DNA from: Aspidiotus rigidus
Taxonomy: Eukaryota; Arthropoda; Insecta; Hemiptera; Diaspididae
DNA length: 64,000 nt
Direction of reading: 5' to 3'
NCBI GenBank assembly: GCA_035079385.1
Contig: JAVHKY010000010.1
Span: forward strand, 1,054,001 to 1,118,000
Positions 1 to 10,563 of the stretch are shown in pieces. Below the pieces are notes generated by a model that was not told the DNA's origin, ran no database searches, and worked only from the letters and a program-made list of their open reading frames with translations. The translations under genes and the position numbers were made by a program. Each line of letters begins with the position of its first letter. The first letter of the stretch is position 1.

Positions 1-958
1 CAGGCGATTTTCTCCTTTATTTGATGACAAACGACCAGAGTTAAACTCGCGCTTGGGACTTAGTCTGCAATCAGGTTATAATGAGACCTCGAGCTTTCCG
101 TCATCCGGTGAATTTATAGAGAAATTTGAAACGAGTAGAAAATGATGCCACTCTTATATTATACGGTTGACATTCATAAGAAATTACTCAGAGTACCTAA
201 GAGAAGAATTAAGAAATCACTCATTTCAGCTTAACAAATTCCTTAATAAAAACAACCGAAGAAATACACGATGATCGCAGCTTCTTCTTCCGTTTTTCCT
301 CAAACATTTACTTGTTTTAAAAATTTTGTTGAATAAGTCTCCCAATCGTGCTGGTTCTCGTTTTATTTTTTGTATTTTTCCTTCCTAGCACTTACCTACA
401 TAATTATACAAACTATGAACATCAGTTTAACCTCTTTAGCGATTTACCCGATGACTTGAGTAAATAATTGCGGAAATTCTGACGACAATACCTTGGAAGT
501 ATTATATGTATCGTACAGGTGAATTGAAGTGAGAATTTACACAACGATCGTTGGAAATTTTACGAATCGGGTTGAAGACGAAGCGAGTAAACAAACAAGT
601 ACCTAGCAAATTTTAACTTTACGAGTGATATTGTGTCGTATCAGAAAAATATTTTTCTCGAACAATTAATGACGGTCTCCATGAATTGCTCGTATCAGAG
701 GAATATTTTTCTCAAAAAATTAATGATGGTCAAGATTATGGACTGAGATAAGTTTATCTCTAATTTTTAGCTATGATAGGTTTGTTGAGTAGTCGTGAGT
801 TTTCATGATTCGTACATTCGTTGATTTTTCTGTCGGCCTTGTCGTTCTTCGACGAATATAAACATGATTCAGGTGCTCTCACAATTTGTCTAAGCAACCA
901 TTTTTCGACGATAATAATTTTGAAAATCTGGCTCCGATTTTAACAGATGTATTTGAGG

Positions 959-967
959 TATAAAAAG
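959..967 (+). promoter_or_regulatory. TATA box of micro-exon gene A
   Basis: TATAAAAAG lies about 150 bp upstream of the ATG at 1113. It is conserved with its surroundings in copy B at 13,010-13,018. The transcription start itself is not resolved. Confidence 0.6.
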
Positions 968-1112
968 CGACGCACTTTTCATTGTACCACATTCACTTTG
1001 CAAAAATAGTACCTTAAATCATCGACATTTTTCTCTTCGTCGAGTACTCCCAAAAAATTCGTATTCCAACACTGTTGAAAGTTCTTGTAGAAGAAAAAAA
1101 AAAATCGAAAAA

Positions 1113-4100
1113 ATGCAGTTTAAAGTTTTATCAGTCTACGTTCTCGTCGTCATGTCAGTGATAATCATGGATGTAGTTCAGGTGTACGTACTCCAATTTT
1201 ATTTTTAATTTTGTTTTTTTTTTTCTCTTCATTCAAGTTATGGCGAGGGAAAAGAAGGAGCACTAAAAAATTGAGCTTTTGATCATCGCTGGAAATTTAA
1301 TCAAAAGTTTTCAGTCTTTCTCAATATCCCTCGAGACTTACGTTTTGATTTTAGATTTAAATCGTGTCTTAAATGTAAAAAACTAAACCAAATTTTATTT
1401 ATTTCATTTTCAGGCAGAGTCAATCAACGTACGTATTCTTTTTAAAGTACTGATCTTTTTTTTCCCCGATCTTTTCGAAAAATAGATGAGATTATGATAA
1501 TCTTAAAAACTAAGCTGGAGATACAAATAACAGATGGCCTTAGACTGTATTAAATATGTTCGTCGAATTTTTAGACTTCGTTAAATTTTTCTCAATTGAA
1601 AAGAAAACTGCGTAGGGTTATCCATTCATTCTGGATGCTTGCTTGGAAAAGAAAACTTTTATCGAAATTATTAGGTATTCAACAAAAATAAGATAATTAC
1701 ACTTCTTGCAATGTGAGAGTTTCATTCGAATGTAGTCTGTCTTCTTTTATGGAACAATTTTTTTAACAAGCGATGAGCTTTATTTTGAGAATTTATTTTT
1801 TAAAGCTGGGAACATTGTTGAATGCGAACTTTCTTCTAATTTTCTTCAATAGGTCTTAAAAAAGTTCATACATTTAGATTATTTTTTTTTTAATTACTAT
1901 TTTTTTCATTTGTGTCTCTTTTTTATTTTCTTTCTTTTACTTCCACAATTCGCGCGCGCCAAATCCAAACACACTGACTCGTTGGAACTTTCAACGTAAG
2001 TACCTACTTTTAAGTTCATACGCCTTTCTTTTTATTCATTTTTTGATGAATTGCTTTTTTCAAACTCACTATGATGATTTCAGATACTTTTTGTAAAATA
2101 AATTTAAAAAACTCTATTTTTAAATGAGTTGCATCTCTTAACCAACTATAATAATGATTATTTCAAAAACTTTTCTGTCAAAAATTTTAATGAAGAAAAA
2201 AAATCGAAGACGGAAAAAATAAATTGAAAGAAATAAAAACTATCATTTCTTGATGAGTCACCATAATAATTTCAAAATATTTTCTGGTGAAACCTTCGAT
2301 GAAAAGGAGAACGAAAAAAAGATTCTCATTGTTTGATCAGTTTTTTTTTTTTTCATTTTAACAAGATATTTAACTACACACGGAGTTATCAGCTCATGAT
2401 GAAGTATAGGGGACTAAGTCGATATATGTTTCAGGATATCGACCAGAGTTTGTTTCTTTTAACGTATGATAACTATTTCAGAAACTTTTCTGGCAAAAAC
2501 TTTGGTAAAAAACAAAAAATTGAAAACTTTAAAAAAATACTGGTAGATTGTAAGAAACAGAAAATTATCATTTTTTCGTGAATTGGTTTTTTTCGACATA
2601 TCGTAATGATTCTTAACGAGAGCTTTGATGAAGAAGAAGTGAAAATTGGTTGAGGTCTACCTATATAATTATATACTTCAATAAAATAAATAATAGAAGA
2701 AGAAAGATAGAAAAGTTACGATTCTTTAGAACTTTACTAGTATGGAAATTTCTCGATATCATATCTTATCTAGACTTCCATGATTTTTTTATTAATGTAA
2801 GAAAAAAATTTCATATCAGCCTTCGTGAGTTTCTTCTGAAACTTTACATGTATACGTTGTAAAAAAGAAAGATGAATTTCTCAACGGAATTTTCAATAAT
2901 GTTCCATTCGATTACTCAATTTTTCCGAAATTAATTACGCCTTTTTTCCCTCTATCTAGTCATTTCCCTTTCTCATCAGGCAAAATTTCTAAATACCGTT
3001 TACCCCTTAATAAATACAAATTCTACGTGAAAGATTGAATCGAATTAGTATCCACATAAATATTTTAATTCATAAGAGCAAAGTTCTCCATTATTTTCCC
3101 CGGTGTGTTGTTAGGCAGAGTAATTGGAAATATTTTTGTATTTGAACCACTTATTCTTGAGATCTTGCTTGGGAAAAAAAAAAAAAAAAAAAAAACTGAA
3201 GTAGGCTATCCGAAAGTATTATTTTAAACTTGGAACAATTTTCAATAGTACGGTGCAATGTATCTTCGTCTTCGGACAAAATGATATATTTCGGATCTTT
3301 ACTCAAAAAACCAAGATAATGTAAAATTATAGAAATACTTGTGGACTTTGAATACTTTCCAAGATGTGTAGCTTGAATATTTTTAAATTAGAAAATATTT
3401 TTCTAGAGGTCGCTACGAAAATATTCAGTTTTCAAGATAATATTTTTCAATTTGTTGCTCGAAAATGCGTGATTTCGTTTATTTTTTGAAATCTTACTCA
3501 AAAAAATGAAGAAGGTAATTTTTTTGTTTCTTCCAATCATAACTCAAAAGATGTTTTAAATACTTGAAGTATAGAAGAACGAAAAATATTTTCCATTTGA
3601 GTAGTCGTTTTTGTTTCCTACATCTGAGAAAATATTTCAAGTTTGATAATATTTTCATAGCTACATGGGCGCTTTTTTCATTATCTCTATTTATTCGTCC
3701 TATTCATTGAACTAAAAAACCTATGAGCTGCTGATGATCATGATAATATTTTATCGTAGGTACCTAACTAAAAAAATTTTCGATTTAAAAACGATGTTGT
3801 GGAGAGAAGATACGTAGGGGGGCAAGTCTTGATATAGGCTCTTTGAGGATGAAAGCTGAATTTCGATAACGTGAAGATTGGAGTAGATTTGAGCAGACTG
3901 TTCTCAACCAACTTTTTTATTACTTATAACAAGATACCAGTTAAGCAATACAACTCTTTTTTCAAGTTAATGATTGATCCTCTATTTTGTATTCTTACAG
4001 AAACGGCTTTCAGTGGCCTAAGTGACGTAAGTATCTAGTCATTAGCCTGTTATTACCTTACGGCGTAGATTAGCAAGTCATAAAGGAATATATTCCTACT

Positions 4101-5325
4101 TACCTCTCTAACTTCAAAAACTGAAAGAATAATCTTGACACGAACTTTTTTTTATAAACCTCTCTTCCATAAGTATTGCTCGGTAAATTCGCTTAATTCA
4201 TAACCTGTCGTTTACCTCGTCAATTTTAACATTAAATTTCTCGGATGGTATCGATTGAAATAAATTTTTATTCGTCGTTTAAAATATTTTTAAAATTGAA
4301 ACTTCGATCAGTCGAATAAAAGTCTCTTTCCATAACAAACAAATATCAATAATAAGAATTAACACTTGCTTTTGTTGCCACAATTTTATATACTTACAAA
4401 AAATATTATTCAACGTTTCGACGGAACCCAGCCGTCACCTTCGGGAAAAACCAAAAATTTTTCGTACCTACTGGTATATAAAATTGTGGCAACAAAAGGA
4501 AGTGTTCATTCGATGAGTTCGTTGTGATGTCAAAAAAGCTCTCAGATGTAGAAATATTGGGTATTACAAAAAAATATATCGTACCAAGTAATGAGTAAGC
4601 ATTTATCTGCCGAATTAACTTTTCTAAATTATAGTTGTCATACCCAAAGTAAATATAAGAGATGTAGGTGTGCAAACTTCGGTCCATTAATTTGCACTTT
4701 TTTGGAATAATCTATATGTTTATGTCAAAAATGACCTAAAAAGTTTCTGTAAAAGAAAGAAAGTAAGAAGGAAAGAAAAAAAAAAGTGGTATGTTACCCA
4801 GCTATCGGATTTCGCGAATACGAGAACATAACTTGCGCGTCGCTACGATTCGCGGGAACTTGATTCCTACGTTCATTTCTCGATAACCGGTTTTGAAAAA
4901 CGGCCAACGGCATCGTGATCAGCGTCGAAAATACTTCTAAAACCGTGTAATTTCGTTCATGTATTTTTCAATTTTTTTTTTTTTTTTTTGTTAGGTACCT
5001 AGTGTTAATACTGTTAAATACTCGTATAAGTACAGCCATGGAATGTGTTTTATAAAGACCAATGAAACTGAGTAACTTAGGGATCTTTTAGAAAAAAGAG
5101 AAACAATGTTCATTTTCCAGATTCCTACTAACTATTTGATTGGCTTTTACTTCACACAAATCTTTTATAATAAGTGGCCAGGTAGAATATTGGTTTGAGA
5201 AACCATGTAAAATAATGAGACGCTAATTCACGTACCTAAAAAATTTTGAAAAGGTATTGCGTACCTAATTCTTTGGTTTATAATTAATTTGTTTACAGGA
5301 GATGAAGAAATTGAGCACCTCATAA
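1113..5325 (+). CDS. Small secreted peptide gene A, micro-exon structure
   Basis: Exon 1 (1113-1183) encodes MQFKVLSVYVLVVMSV and a few more residues, a typical signal peptide, and ends in phase 2 before gtacgt. Exon 2 (1414-1428) is only 15 nt, between ttttcag and gtacgt. Exon 3 ends at 1995 before gtaagt; its start near 1940-1955 is unresolved because no AG lies just upstream. Exon 4 (4001-4026, 26 nt) and exon 5 (5299 to a TAA at 5323-5325) have clean borders. Read as PNPNTLTRWNFQ, then QTAFSGLSD, then EMKKLSTS, exons 3-5 stay open, and the differences from copy B are silent or mostly mild, with the stop conserved. The mature product would be only about 35-45 residues. A second frame ending at TGA 4023-4025 in exon 4 is also open and cannot be excluded. 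I recognise no family; secretion is inferred from the leader. Confidence 0.6.
4361..4506 (-). ncRNA. Hairpin with hammerhead-like core, copy A
   Basis: Arms 4361-4393 and 4474-4506 are inverted repeats with one mismatch in 33. Inside, on the minus strand, 4411-4444 reads CCGAAGG, then a GACGG/CCGTC stem, then GAAACGTTG. This resembles the CUGANGA-stem-GAAA layout of the hammerhead motifs in Penelope-like element tails. Two core bases differ from consensus, so activity is unlikely. The same structure sits in copy B. Confidence 0.45.
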
Positions 5326-5482
5326 TAGTGATTGGCAAGATTCAGATACCTACATCGTCAAAATGTATACAAAGAAATCATTGTTGTCTCCGTCGATTGA
5401 AATAATTTCATTGGTTTAAATTTCTAAATTTATCTCTCTTTTCTTTAAAAATTCCAAATCATGGTCTCTGTCGAAATGAAAT

Positions 5483-5488
5483 AATAAA
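5483..5488 (+). terminator. Poly(A) signal of micro-exon gene A
   Basis: AATAAA about 160 bp after the exon 5 stop, conserved in place in copy B (16,868-16,873). Confidence 0.55.
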
Positions 5489-5499
5489 GCGCATTTTAA

Positions 5500-6560
5500 A
5501 AATCAACTTTAGTCTGACGAATAATTTTTAGATTATTATATTAGGTATGGCTTTGGTAAGTATTTTCCTTGACTATATAATTACTTCGGGGTTACAAAGT
5601 AATATATGGTCAATGGTGGAAGTTGCAAGTTGGAAGCTGCAACGCGAGAAGTTGGGAGTTGAAAGTGGAAGTCAGAAAAAACAAAAATTAGAAGTGGAAG
5701 TTTTATCAATCGACTTTGCGTCTTTGTCCCTGATGATGTACACGATAAAATGCACGTTTGTGCTTGAAAACGAGAGTCAATTGAAAAAAATGAACATCAC
5801 CATTGAATTCATTGTGAAAAATACTTTCAAAATCAATAGTCTGTTCACCTTAAGAAAGGGCTACTCATGAAAGGATTCGAGTACGTAGCACTTCTTATCA
5901 CCATTTAAATAACAAGGCACGAACTCAAACCCCTTCTCAAGTAACCTAACTTTCTCCTTTCTTTTGGTCCTTTCTTAACGTGAACAGACTATGTACCTTC
6001 AATCATCTATCGAGAAAATAATGTTTGATAAATATGCACAATCTGATTTCGTTTCAGAAAAGGTTATATTGATTTTCCGCCGTGCATGAATAATTGTAAT
6101 ACTTTCTCTCATAACTATGTTCAGCAGGGTTGTCAAACATTATTTGCACAGCAGATTTAACTTGGGTTTTTCTTCCAGAACTTTCCAATAAATCTAAATT
6201 TGTATGGCAAACTTTTTTTTTTTTTTTGATCATCAGACAAATCCTTCTTCTCGGGACTTTTGGGGACTCTAATTTCGAATTCAATTTTCAATATTGAAAC
6301 CAATTCGCCCCATAGAACACATGTCCAGCTTTCCTCATTAAATTTTGTTAAGGAAGCGGTCTTTTCGTTTAAAACCTTGAAGTAGCCTTCTACAGTCATG
6401 TATAGAGACCGAAGGTTAATATTTTTCCAAGTCTTACAGTCATATTTATAGAGGTCGATGGTCGAAATTTTTCCACGTCCCTAAAGTTGGTCCGAGTTCC
6501 TGTATCCTCAGAAAGCCCAATTGACAGAAAGGACAACGGACAGCGCCCGATAATTTCCTA
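5500..6560. other. Spacer without a supported gene
   Basis: A purine-rich stretch near 5610-5700 gives a 107-codon ORF that looks like a by-product of repeated GGAAGTTG-like words. At 5969-5988 is a copy of the CTTTCTTAACGTGAACAGA terminal sequence of the inverted-repeat element at 21,628-22,245. Around 6400-6480 are two copies of the 'GTCGAAATTTTTCCA' word of the dispersed repeat family described at 56.3 kb. Confidence 0.4.
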
Positions 6561-6790
6561 CTGCAAAATTTTTAATACCATTCTTCGTTTTTAATAAAAT
6601 CGACAGTGTCTTTAGTGGTGTTGCTAGTCACGGTACAATTATAGTTCTTTGCTGGTGACATTTTACTTTTCTCCGCTCGCAAACATCTCACGGGTGCTTC
6701 CCATCAAACTCAAAGTGCTATCAATCAAATCGGTACCGCACTTCCATTAGTTTCTAAAATGGAATATCTAGGCATTACTCTTGATCCCAA
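6560..6790 (+). pseudogene. LINE reverse transcriptase relic, left part
   Basis: The translation includes a decayed catalytic box (FAGDILLFSARK in place of a YADD-type box, reached across frames), then QSAINQIGTALPLVSKMEYLGITLDPK-like text in shorter pieces, the 'YLGITLDPKL' block of non-LTR RTs. It breaks off exactly where the inverted-repeat insertion begins and resumes after the LTR element at 10,945. Confidence 0.6.
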
Positions 6791-6928
6791 GGGTGCCGTG
6801 AGCCCCCTAGGCCAATGAAGAAACTTCCCTCAAACTTTAATTTCTTGTAGCTAAAAAAAAATTAAATTATAAGCCCCCCTAAAACGAATAGGAAGAATCA
6901 TCTTCATAAAAGTGGCCTCACGGCACCC
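6791..6928. mobile_element. 138-bp inverted-repeat element (MITE-like)
   Basis: GGGTGCCGTGAG at 6791-6802 and its exact reverse complement at 6917-6928 bound an AT-rich core without an ORF. It interrupts the LINE relic. I see no clear target-site duplication, so the superfamily is not assigned. Confidence 0.5.
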
Positions 6929-6945
6929 CTGCAGAATCAATATAT

Positions 6946-7326
6946 TGTGACGTTCTACCAGTCACCAAATATCTCTTGACACCGATAATAAAGAACAATT
7001 ACAAAAACCGAGCTTTATTACTGGTACCGCAAGTACAACACTTCTAAACACCGTTAAACTGTAACACAATCGCGTTAAAGAACGAGAACACGTTAACTAT
7101 CGCTTTAAGATTACAACTGAATCGCTTTATCGGGTTGCTGCCGGCTATTTATAGTCTCACCCTTATTTCCGGAATTCTCGAGATTTCTTCTAGAACGGCA
7201 AACAGGTTATGCAAGAGCCCTTACAATCAATCGAGCACGTTCTAGGTTGTTCAAGCGTATTCGGCGAAGTAGTTAAGCGATAAGTACGCTTCCTTGCGGT
7301 GTCTGCTATTATAGCAGAACGCCACA
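6946..7326 (-). repeat. 3' LTR (minus orientation)
   Basis: 381 bp, same as 10,564-10,944. Terminal inverted repeat TGTGGCGTTCT/AGAACGTCACA. The minus-strand poly(A) signal AATAAA lies at 7014-7019. A TATAAATA box is at 7146-7153. Confidence 0.93.
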
Positions 7327-7339
7327 CTTTCCCCTCCTC
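7327..7339 (-). promoter_or_regulatory. Polypurine tract
   Basis: GAGGAGGGGAAAG on the minus strand directly abuts the 3' LTR, the position of the plus-strand primer. It overlaps the TGA stop of the ORF, so there is no room for an env gene. Confidence 0.85.
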
Positions 7340-10300
7340 AGTTTTGAACGTCCCGTTCAAACGCCGGACTCCATACAGCTAGTCTATTTCGGTGGACTAC
7401 TTTGAACTTTCTGTCCTGTTGGATGCGATAGATGACATCGTTGATTCTCTTCACGACTGTCCAAGGTCCTTCCCAATTGCACTGTAATTTTGGGTTCTTC
7501 CCTTTCTTTCTCTGTGGGTTGTAGAACCACACCCTATCCTGAGGTTCAAACTTGGTTTCATCTGCACAGATGTCATAGCGTGCCTTCATCCGGTCGCTAG
7601 CAACTTCTAAATTTTCCCTGACCAGCTCATGTACCTGCTTAAGTCGGTTCTTCAGTTCTTGTGTGAATGGCTTGACTTCTTGAGGTGGCTGAGGAGGGGT
7701 GCCCAGCTCTAAATCACACGGTAATCGAAGTTCTCTTCCAAAAATGATTTTTGCAGGTGTTTCCTTGGTGCTCTCATGGATTGAAGACCGATAGGCTAGC
7801 AGGAACAATGGAAGTAGCTTGTCCCAATTCCGCTGGTCACTATCAATTACTTTGGATAGGAATTGGTCTATTGTTTTGTTGAACCTCTCGACCATACCAT
7901 CAGATTGTGGGTGGAGTGGTGTTGTACGAGTTTTCCTCAATCCCATCAGCTTCGCCACTTCTCCAAATACCTGGGATTCAAAGTTTCTTCCCTGGTCTGA
8001 GTGTAACTCCAGAGGTACTCCAAACCTTGAAATCCAGTTTTCCACCAGCGCTGTTGCAACAGTGACGGCTTCACAATTTGGCAGTGGGTAAGCATCCATC
8101 CATTTGCTGAAGTAATCTCCTACTACTAGAATATAACGATTACCTTGGTCAGTTTCTGGAAATGGTCCTGAGATATCTGCCGCAATCCGTTCAAAAGGGT
8201 ATCCCACATTGTAGATTTGCATCTTAGCTCGGCCCCTAGTATTGGGCCCCTTACTGGCATTACATGTTCTGCAACATTGAATCCAATCCTCTATATCACT
8301 TCTACAGGCTGGCCAGTAAAACCGTTCCCGAATCTTGGCCAATGTTTTTGTTATTCCAAGATGACTACCAGATGCGTCATCATGAACACTCTTCAAGACA
8401 TCCGGAACAAGTGCTTCAGGTATCAGTAGTTGACGCCGGTCTGATCTGCCATCTGTTGTTTCCCAGATCCGGTAAACAATTCCATTTTCTACTTGAAGCG
8501 AGTCCCATTGTGACCATAAAATCTTTAAATTTACTGACTGCGAGCTGATATCCTGCCAGACTGGTCGTTCACCTTTCTCCTTCCAGGCTAAGATGACCGA
8601 AATATCTTTATCCAGTTGTTGAGCATTTCTCATATCCACATTGGAATCTAGTTGTATGGATTTCACTGAGACTTCTTTCTTCACGTCATTGACTACAGTG
8701 CTTAGTTCTTCTTCAACTTTGGTCTGGAGGAGACAATCCTTGGCTTCCAACTCATAAAGTGGTATATCTCCACAGGGACTTCTTAAAAGGTCATGTTTCA
8801 GATCAATAATCAACCCATACTTTCGCATTAAATCCAGCCCCAGAATACAGTCATCTTCGATATCAGCAAGGATGAATTTTCCAGTTATTACCATTGAGGA
8901 AATCTTGATAGATAGCTCAACAGTGCCCTTGGTCCAAGCTTGTTCACCCATGGCAGTCCTGAGGCGGTATTTTTCTCTCCAATTAATGGATAAGCCTGGG
9001 ATGTCCTTGACCAATTGTGTCTTGATAACTGAACCAGTAGCAGCGCAGTCCATGCACATGTCTATATTGCGTCCAATACTATCATTCCATCCCGATACAT
9101 AAACGTTCTCACCTGAAGTACGCATTTTGGAAATTCTTATTTCTTGGGCCCTTCTCCTTGGCCCTAGAGTTGGTTGGCCCCTGGCAACTCCAGGTTGGAG
9201 TTTTCCACCTTGCAGTGATCTCCACTTAGGGCAACTGAGCTTGATGTGACCCTCTTCATCACAGTGGTAGCATCGACGTTTGTCTCCAGTTGGTCTGACC
9301 TTTGTTTGCTTCAAATTTGTGGAACCTCGTCTACAAGACGCCTTTCTTGCAGCTTCTACTTCCAGGGCAAAGGATAATGCTTCTTTCAAGGTTTTGCAAC
9401 GCGCAATGCGAACTTGACTCTGAACCTCCCAGTCAAATATTCCATCAATGAATGCCTCAAGCGCAGTTTGTTCAATGGCTGACATAGTAGCTTCTGGGTA
9501 AGCTTGGTGAGTTAATTTTAGGATTTCACTTGAAAACGCTTGAAGACTTTCTCCATGGTTCTGTCGACGGTATTTCAGTTCTCTTCTCCTGATGGGAGCC
9601 AAGTGAGCTTGACCAAAGCGTTGTTCAAGGACCTCAACCAACTTCTGGTAATTCTTCTTATCACCCTCAGTAATGTTGGACAGCAGCTGTAGTGCAGCTC
9701 CTCTCAAGCTGACAATCAAATTACCAGCCTTGGCTTTGTCATCCCATCCATTGAGTTGAGCTGCAATTTCAAACTGTGATTTGTACAGTTCCCAAGAGAT
9801 CTCGCCATCAAATGTTGGTATTTTGACTTTGGCCTTTGATGGTTCCGTAACTGGTATGTTTCCTTCATTAGATCCAGAACTGAAAAAAGTAACGCCTGGC
9901 GGATCCACAACCATGCTTACTGTTGGATTTCCTTCCAGTCTTTGAAGTCGTTCCTCTATAATTTTCCATTGTTGCCCAAATTCCTGTTGGATTCCCTCAA
10001 CCTGATGTTGGATTGGTTCAATTTGGCGTTTAACCTCAACATCGATAGTCTCTCTGAGCCCATCAAAGATTTCTGCCTTATTCCGTTCGAGCTTCTCCTC
10101 CATCGCGTTCTTGTTCCGTTCGAGTTTCTCCTCCACTGCGTTCTTGTTCCGTTCGAGTTTCTCCTCCACTGCGTTCTCGTTCCGTTCAAATTTCTCCTCC
10201 ATTGCAGTAAACCCAGTCTTCAGATCTTCTGAATTTTTAGCCATTGTATCGGTCAACATTTGCAGCATTGCACTCAAATCTATGGCTGGAGACTGCTTTG

Positions 10301-10499
10301 TTGGCGTACCAGTCCCAAGGTTTCCAGTAGCCTCGTCAACCTCAAATTCAAAATTGGCCACGTCCAAACCCGAGTCTTCGAATGCTTTTTCCAGACGATC
10401 GGCTAATTCATTTTTGGTTCCGCTAACAGAGAGGTTACGATTCCGGAGTTCCTCGCGGAGTTGATCCCGAGTAAGTTCATGAAACTTCTTCTTCACCAT
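7338..10499 (-). CDS. Gag-protease-integrase polyprotein without reverse transcriptase
   Basis: 1053 residues, intact. An N-terminal SAP-like helix-extended-helix region (about 6-40) is followed by a coiled coil with four 11-residue repeats EEKLERNKNAV (101-144) and a capsid-like region (about 225-390). A CCHC zinc knuckle has C410, C413, H418, C423. An aspartic protease has active-site DCAATGS (484-490; A replaces the usual T/S-G context partly) and the ILGLD hallmark (552-556). About 620-700 matches the linker normally found between RNase H and integrase. Integrase has H706, H713, C743, C746; the DDE triad D775, D835, E871 with the canonical 35-residue last spacing; and a C-terminal GPW module (1011-1013). 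No RT motif (no YxDD, no RNase H) lies between 565 and 700, where family members carry about 500 residues. The start ATG follows the primer-binding site by 45 bp. Protein processing and virus-like particle formation are inferred. Confidence 0.93.
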   Translation of the reverse strand: MVKKKFHELTRDQLREELRNRNLSVSGTKNELADRLEKAFEDSGLDVANFEFEVDEATGNLGTGTPTKQSPAIDLSAMLQMLTDTMAKNSEDLKTGFTAMEEKFERNENAVEEKLERNKNAVEEKLERNKNAMEEKLERNKAEIFDGLRETIDVEVKRQIEPIQHQVEGIQQEFGQQWKIIEERLQRLEGNPTVSMVVDPPGVTFFSSGSNEGNIPVTEPSKAKVKIPTFDGEISWELYKSQFEIAAQLNGWDDKAKAGNLIVSLRGAALQLLSNITEGDKKNYQKLVEVLEQRFGQAHLAPIRRRELKYRRQNHGESLQAFSSEILKLTHQAYPEATMSAIEQTALEAFIDGIFDWEVQSQVRIARCKTLKEALSFALEVEAARKASCRRGSTNLKQTKVRPTGDKRRCYHCDEEGHIKLSCPKWRSLQGGKLQPGVARGQPTLGPRRRAQEIRISKMRTSGENVYVSGWNDSIGRNIDMCMDCAATGSVIKTQLVKDIPGLSINWREKYRLRTAMGEQAWTKGTVELSIKISSMVITGKFILADIEDDCILGLDLMRKYGLIIDLKHDLLRSPCGDIPLYELEAKDCLLQTKVEEELSTVVNDVKKEVSVKSIQLDSNVDMRNAQQLDKDISVILAWKEKGERPVWQDISSQSVNLKILWSQWDSLQVENGIVYRIWETTDGRSDRRQLLIPEALVPDVLKSVHDDASGSHLGITKTLAKIRERFYWPACRSDIEDWIQCCRTCNASKGPNTRGRAKMQIYNVGYPFERIAADISGPFPETDQGNRYILVVGDYFSKWMDAYPLPNCEAVTVATALVENWISRFGVPLELHSDQGRNFESQVFGEVAKLMGLRKTRTTPLHPQSDGMVERFNKTIDQFLSKVIDSDQRNWDKLLPLFLLAYRSSIHESTKETPAKIIFGRELRLPCDLELGTPPQPPQEVKPFTQELKNRLKQVHELVRENLEVASDRMKARYDICADETKFEPQDRVWFYNPQRKKGKNPKLQCNWEGPWTVVKRINDVIYRIQQDRKFKVVHRNRLAVWSPAFERDVQN

Positions 10500-10542
10500 C
10501 TTGAATCACCACCAGTTTCAAACGCACAAAGTAGGCTTACGC

Positions 10543-10561
10543 AATCCCACTTCTGACACCA
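10543..10561 (-). promoter_or_regulatory. Primer-binding site, tRNA-Leu
   Basis: On the minus strand TGGTGTCAGAAGTGGGAT begins two bases after the LTR. It is the complement of the 3' end of an insect tRNA-Leu including CCA, as I recall that tRNA. First-strand priming by tRNA-Leu is therefore inferred. Confidence 0.8.
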
Positions 10562-10563
10562 GT

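Larger units (their letters stand above)
1..5500 (+). repeat. Segmental duplication, copy A
   Basis: This segment aligns with about 12,098-16,900 from its first base, so the true left border is probably outside the window. Shared landmarks in the same order are the upstream block, the TATA box, all micro-exon borders, a hairpin with a hammerhead-like core, and the AATAAA signal. Copy A holds extra intron sequence (about 2250-2815) that copy B lacks. Both copies contain the hairpin at the same place, so that insertion is older than the duplication. Confidence 0.9.

Noticed and set aside
5547..5870. 107-codon ORF
   Set aside because: No domain, repeat-derived GGAAGTTG words, no splice or promoter support; lies between the duplicates.
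7819..10464. Plus-strand ORFs of 70-117 codons
   Set aside because: Antisense shadows of the intact gag-protease-integrase frame.
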